Shown piece by piece: positions 7,154 through 9,941 of a stretch of 9,941 nt of DNA. Where the stretch lies: contig CAJYHH010000852.1 of assembly GCA_913773825.1 (NCBI GenBank), positions 1 to 9,941 on the forward strand. The letters run 5' to 3'. The position numbers were made by a program, and so were the translations under genes. Under the pieces are notes generated by a model. That model did no database searches. It was not told the origin of the DNA and saw only the letters and a list, made by a program, of their open reading frames with translations. The DNA is from Candidatus Sericytochromatia bacterium. Its GTDB lineage: Bacteria; Cyanobacteriota; Sericytochromatia; UBA7694. The first letter of the stretch is position 1; each line of letters opens with the position of its first letter.

Positions 7154-7887
7154 AAGGGCTGTTTAAGCGTTTGTAATTGTTCAAAGGAAAGATTCATCAG
7201 CTCATAATTGCCCCACTCTGCGTAGTTGTAATGCCACCACTCTTCGTTATAGGCTAAAAAGCCGTATTTTTCCATGGTGCGGCGCAGCAGGGCGCGGTTG
7301 GCGAGCACTTCTTTCGAGAGTTTGGTATTGGCGTGATAAGCTTTGGGCGTAAAGTCGAGATAGGGTGTGGGCATCTTGAGTTCAGCGCCAGTTTTGGCAT
7401 TTACAATTGTCAAATCAACCGCACAGCCGCGATTGTGTTTAGAACCATGACTGGGGTCTGCCACATAACGATCGTCTTTAACTAAGGCCCACATTCTTTC
7501 AGTGACCGCATAAGGCCGGTAAGCATCCCAGACTTTAAAACTCAGTCCCTTACTTTTAAGCTCTGCCTGGGCTTTTTTTAACGCTTCAGCCGCCACTTTA
7601 CGCAGATAAGCTTTGGGCTGGCTATACATTTTTTGTTTAACAAAATGTTGGTCGGTGGCATAGACAATCTGCAGCTTGATGTCAGGAATGGTTGATGATA
7701 AATCAAGCATTTCTTTTTTAGCGTCGTGTTTGACCATGTGCTGATAGACTTTGACGTCGCTGACTACAGCTAAGCCGTATTGATTAAGCACAATGCTGTA
7801 GGATTCAGCTGCTTGAGCAGCAGCATGAGCCAGAACCGGAGCAGATAAGACCAGACCAAGCGTCAATTTAAGCAGGGCGTGTTTCAT
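7150..7887 (-). CDS. Exported D-alanyl-D-alanine dipeptidase (VanX/DdpX family, M15D)
   Basis: This 245-residue protein starts at the ATG at 7887. A longer TTG start at 7938 is in frame, but it would place 17 residues before a clean signal peptide and would include the promoter -10, so it is rejected. Residues 1-26 form a Sec signal: MKHALLK, a hydrophobic core, then AHA before AAQA. The mature part carries the M15D zinc peptidase signature: D121-A-Y-R124-P (transition-state arginine), S149-K-H151-x6-D158 (zinc ligands) and E216-W-W-H219 (catalytic Glu and third zinc ligand). The family hydrolyses D-Ala-D-Ala, in vancomycin resistance (VanX) or for reuse of wall dipeptide (DdpX). No vanH, vanA or dpp transport gene is nearby. 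With export to the periplasm, a role in recycling or digesting wall peptides is more likely than resistance. A few C-terminal bases overlap the next open frame. Confidence 0.93.
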   Translation of the reverse strand: MKHALLKLTLGLVLSAPVLAHAAAQAAESYSIVLNQYGLAVVSDVKVYQHMVKHDAKKEMLDLSSTIPDIKLQIVYATDQHFVKQKMYSQPKAYLRKVAAEALKKAQAELKSKGLSFKVWDAYRPYAVTERMWALVKDDRYVADPSHGSKHNRGCAVDLTIVNAKTGAELKMPTPYLDFTPKAYHANTKLSKEVLANRALLRRTMEKYGFLAYNEEWWHYNYAEWGNYELMNLSFEQLQTLKQPL

Positions 7888-7902
7888 GTCGGAATTATAA
7901 CA
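7888..7902 (-). promoter_or_regulatory. Extended -10 promoter of the dipeptidase gene
   Basis: The minus strand reads TGT-TATAAT (7902-7894), a perfect extended -10, followed by six bases and the ATG at 7887. No good -35 is visible, as is common with extended -10 promoters. The start of transcription is predicted on or next to the A of ATG, leaving no room for a ribosome site, so the mRNA is probably leaderless. This also argues against the upstream TTG start. Confidence 0.6.
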
Positions 7903-7967
7903 TTGGCAGATTGCTGGTGGCTCTTTGCTCCTGGGCAATCGTTAAGCGCCACGGTTATTGTGTATGA

Positions 7968-7994
7968 ATAATTTGTAACAATTTTGGGTATGAT
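7968..7994 (+). promoter_or_regulatory. Dyad and possible -10 upstream of the plus-strand gene
   Basis: TTGTAACAA (7973-7981) is a perfect dyad around one central A, with partial symmetry extending to the flanking AA/TT. Eight bases later TATGAT (7989-7994) is a five-of-six match to the -10 consensus, giving a start near 8001 and a leader of about 35 bases. No -35 matches well. The dyad could be an operator, but the evidence is only positional. Confidence 0.3.
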
Positions 7995-8018
7995 GTTTGA
8001 CATCTGTGCTGAGCAAAC

Positions 8019-8024
8019 GAGAGG
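8019..8024 (+). promoter_or_regulatory. Ribosome binding site of the plus-strand gene
   Basis: GAGAGG lies 11 bases before the ATG at 8036. The spacing is slightly long, but no better start follows within the next few codons, so it supports 8036 as the start. Confidence 0.5.
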
Positions 8025-8035
8025 TTCAATCTGAG

Positions 8036-9941
8036 ATGGGTAATATTACAGGCTCTTTTCGGTCAATTGATAAATCTACGATGATGGCGCTGCAGCGTGC
8101 TGCGCAAAGTGACGGTAAAATTCAGGCCTCTGAAATTGATGCCATTGCAAAGGCCGCTAATGAAGACGGTAATTTAAGCAGCGGTGAACAAGCGCTGCTC
8201 ACTCAGTTGCGGGACTCTACCCGTAATAACGCTGAAATTAATCATCTTCAGCTGGCGGGTTTTGACCCCTCTAGTCAGGAACTCAGCTTTGACGTGAACT
8301 TTGCAACAGCTAACCAAGGGGTGGTTACAGCTGAATCTCCGACCAGCTATATCGACAATCTGACTCGCCTGGATCCAGCCAGCCGCAGTTCGCTGATGTC
8401 AGCGATTGGGGGCTCAGGCATGAGTGCAGTTGAAAAAAAGCAGTTTGCCCAGGTTCTAAATCGCACCGGCACACCTGAACAGCTTGCCAGTCTGGTAAAG
8501 ACTTTTAGTACCGCCAGACCTGCTGATATTCAGAACTTTGCCCGACAGCTGACAGCATTATCTGGCCCTGAGCAAGCCGCTGTTCTGGAGTCTGCTCATT
8601 TGCTTCAGCAAACACCCCCACCAGCTGATTTGGCGAGCCGCTTACAAACAACGATGAGCACGCTGCCAGCTGAAAATGGGCGGACAGGCATGGCTACAGG
8701 TCGTGCTCTTAATACTTTGGGTCTGTATCTGCCTGCTAATAATCCCAATGCTCCTGGCACTGAAGACGCCACTGGACGACTGCGCAATCTGGTGATGGGT
8801 CCATATAATTATGATGTCGAAAACGACTATATTCGCGATGTCATTGCAGTGGCTCAGCGTGAAAATTTTCACGTCACGGTTCAAGTTGGAGCGGGCAGAA
8901 ATGTCGATGATGTCAAGCGTGAAATTGTGACGGACATGCATCCAGGTGTTACAGATCCAGCCGAAATTACCCGTTTGATGACAGATTTGGATCGCCATGT
9001 CACCATTCAGCCGGCTTCTTTAGAAGGCAGCACCTGGGGTGAAGATAATAAATGGCTGACAGCTGATGGCAAGACTGTTGTGACAGTTCCAGATGCTGAT
9101 AGCGTTGTAGATCGAGCTCGACAATTTGTGGTGCATGATACTGGTGCTGCTTCAGGCACCCCCGGATCTGAAGGCCACCATACGGCTGGTCAGACCGTAA
9201 ACGATCCGCATGATTTAGTAGCTGAAAATTCTACTCAGGGCGCTGTGACAGATCGAAATGAGTATAGAGAAGCTGCTGCCCTGGCTGCAGCGACGGGTCG
9301 TAACCTGCGCGAGACCCGCACTTATAACGAAGGTGGCAACATGGTTGTAGGGGCGATGCCCAACGGTGATCCTTATGCTGTGATTGGCCGTGATGGTGTG
9401 GTCATGTCAACGATGTTATTAGAAGAGAAATACGCTAAAAATGCTGCGGATGTGCCTGAGTTTGCGCCCGCCAGCTTTAATGCCCGTGCAGCCCAGATGG
9501 GTTTGGATCAGCCGTATGCTTCTTTATCACCTGAGAACCAGTCTTTGGTTGAGCAGACAGCGGGCCGTTTACGAGCTGCAGGTGAGACTTTTCCTGATGA
9601 TGCTGCAGCCCGCAAACGTGCCGCAGAATATTTGGTGCGTGAAGATCTGACCAAAGATGTATTTGCTCAGGATGTGGGAATTCCACGTAATAATCTCGTT
9701 TTTGTGGCCCAGCCTGAGTTTCATATCGATATGCATATGCGACCTTTAGCACCTGGTCAGGTGATGATTAATGATTTTGATGCCAATGATCGTTTACTCA
9801 AAGATGCTTTAGGTCGTGCCACACCAGGCTCTTGGGAGGCGATTGAGATTCAGGGCATGATTGACCACAATACTAAAATGAAAGCGGTTATGCAGCCCGT
9901 GATGCGCCAGATCGAAGACCAACTGGGCCAAGGCGGGCTTG
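8036..9941 (+). CDS. Large protein with DG-repeat N-terminus and guanidine-modifying enzyme-like domain, partial
   Basis: 635 codons are visible with no stop; the C-terminus lies beyond the right edge. No signal peptide or membrane segment is seen. Residues 22-39 and 40-57 are two 18-residue repeats sharing A-A-x-x-D-G-x-(I/L)-x-x-x-E, an EF-hand-loop or TerB-like pattern lacking the first acidic ligand. Residues about 105-210 are helical with a repeated L-T-x-L-x8-L pattern. From about 227 on, motifs appear in the order known for the guanidine-modifying enzyme superfamily: W334-G-E-D337, N431-E-G-G-N435 followed by NGDPYAVIGRDGV (443-455), and F562-H-I-D565 in a conserved-looking stretch (552-580). 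In that superfamily an Asp/Glu pair binds the guanidinium, H-x-D is catalytic and a Cys near the C-terminus is the nucleophile; the Cys would be outside the window. Arginine, agmatine and protein arginine are all possible substrates. Family assignment is from motif memory. Confidence 0.65.
   Translation, partial: MGNITGSFRSIDKSTMMALQRAAQSDGKIQASEIDAIAKAANEDGNLSSGEQALLTQLRDSTRNNAEINHLQLAGFDPSSQELSFDVNFATANQGVVTAESPTSYIDNLTRLDPASRSSLMSAIGGSGMSAVEKKQFAQVLNRTGTPEQLASLVKTFSTARPADIQNFARQLTALSGPEQAAVLESAHLLQQTPPPADLASRLQTTMSTLPAENGRTGMATGRALNTLGLYLPANNPNAPGTEDATGRLRNLVMGPYNYDVENDYIRDVIAVAQRENFHVTVQVGAGRNVDDVKREIVTDMHPGVTDPAEITRLMTDLDRHVTIQPASLEGSTWGEDNKWLTADGKTVVTVPDADSVVDRARQFVVHDTGAASGTPGSEGHHTAGQTVNDPHDLVAENSTQGAVTDRNEYREAAALAAATGRNLRETRTYNEGGNMVVGAMPNGDPYAVIGRDGVVMSTMLLEEKYAKNAADVPEFAPASFNARAAQMGLDQPYASLSPENQSLVEQTAGRLRAAGETFPDDAAARKRAAEYLVREDLTKDVFAQDVGIPRNNLVFVAQPEFHIDMHMRPLAPGQVMINDFDANDRLLKDALGRATPGSWEAIEIQGMIDHNTKMKAVMQPVMRQIEDQLGQGGL

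Noticed and set aside
7150..7170. Ribosomal frameshift joining the dipeptidase to the following open frame
   Set aside because: No slippery heptamer in the right phase, and the -1 frame is closed by TAA only a few codons before the dipeptidase stop.
7150..7938. Longer dipeptidase starting at TTG 7938
   Set aside because: It would put 17 residues before a well-formed signal peptide and translate across the perfect extended -10; the ATG at 7887 fits better.
7997..8002. Perfect TTGACA upstream of the plus-strand gene
   Set aside because: No acceptable -10 follows at 16-18 bases; the region there is the ribosome binding site.
7990..8034. Fourteen-codon frame ending one base before the plus-strand gene
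   Set aside because: It has no ribosome site and its ATG lies inside the only plausible -10, so it would probably not be transcribed.
8605..8998. Minus-strand frames within the plus-strand gene
   Set aside because: They are shadows of the continuous plus-strand frame that carries the deiminase-like motifs; no ribosome sites or family resemblance.

Overview
The window holds five recognisable protein genes and one open frame without a usable start. It looks like an ordinary bacterial chromosome of mid G+C content with Sec-type signal peptides on two exported proteins. No rRNA, tRNA, CRISPR array, transposase or phage gene was seen. The lineage cannot be fixed from sequence alone. A B12-dependent mutase subunit, an ornithine aminotransferase and a multi-step phosphorelay kinase point to a metabolically versatile heterotroph with amino-acid catabolism.

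Minus strand, 6643 down to the left edge. A soluble hybrid histidine kinase (PAS-PAS-HisKA-HATPase-REC-REC-HPt) is followed, after a 114-base gap, by a tight three-gene unit: ornithine aminotransferase (rocD), an exported PQQ-type beta-propeller protein, and the small subunit of methylmalonyl-CoA mutase (mutA, cut by the left edge). rocD and the propeller gene overlap as TAATG, and the propeller gene and mutA are one base apart, so the three are probably translated from one mRNA. rocD feeds ornithine carbon towards glutamate, and MutA takes part in converting methylmalonyl-CoA to succinyl-CoA. The shared theme is amino-acid and propionate carbon entering central metabolism; the propeller protein's part is unknown.

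Minus strand, 7887 down to 6845. An exported D-Ala-D-Ala dipeptidase of the VanX/DdpX family is followed by a 102-codon open frame that overlaps its stop codon, has no ATG/GTG/TTG near its 5' end and ends on a hairpin plus T-run. The stretch between this unit and the kinase (about 6644-6844) holds the terminator, an imperfect inverted repeat and the kinase promoter. Both minus-strand promoters called here carry a perfect TATAAT exactly six bases before an ATG, which suggests leaderless transcription.

Plus strand, 8036 to the right edge. A divergently oriented large protein (635 residues visible) starts with two 18-residue DG-containing repeats and helical repeats. It continues into a domain with the motif order of the guanidine-modifying enzyme superfamily (agmatine, arginine and peptidyl-arginine deiminases): W-x-E-D, E-G-G-N and H-x-D. 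The catalytic cysteine would lie beyond the window. This is the least ordinary gene here.
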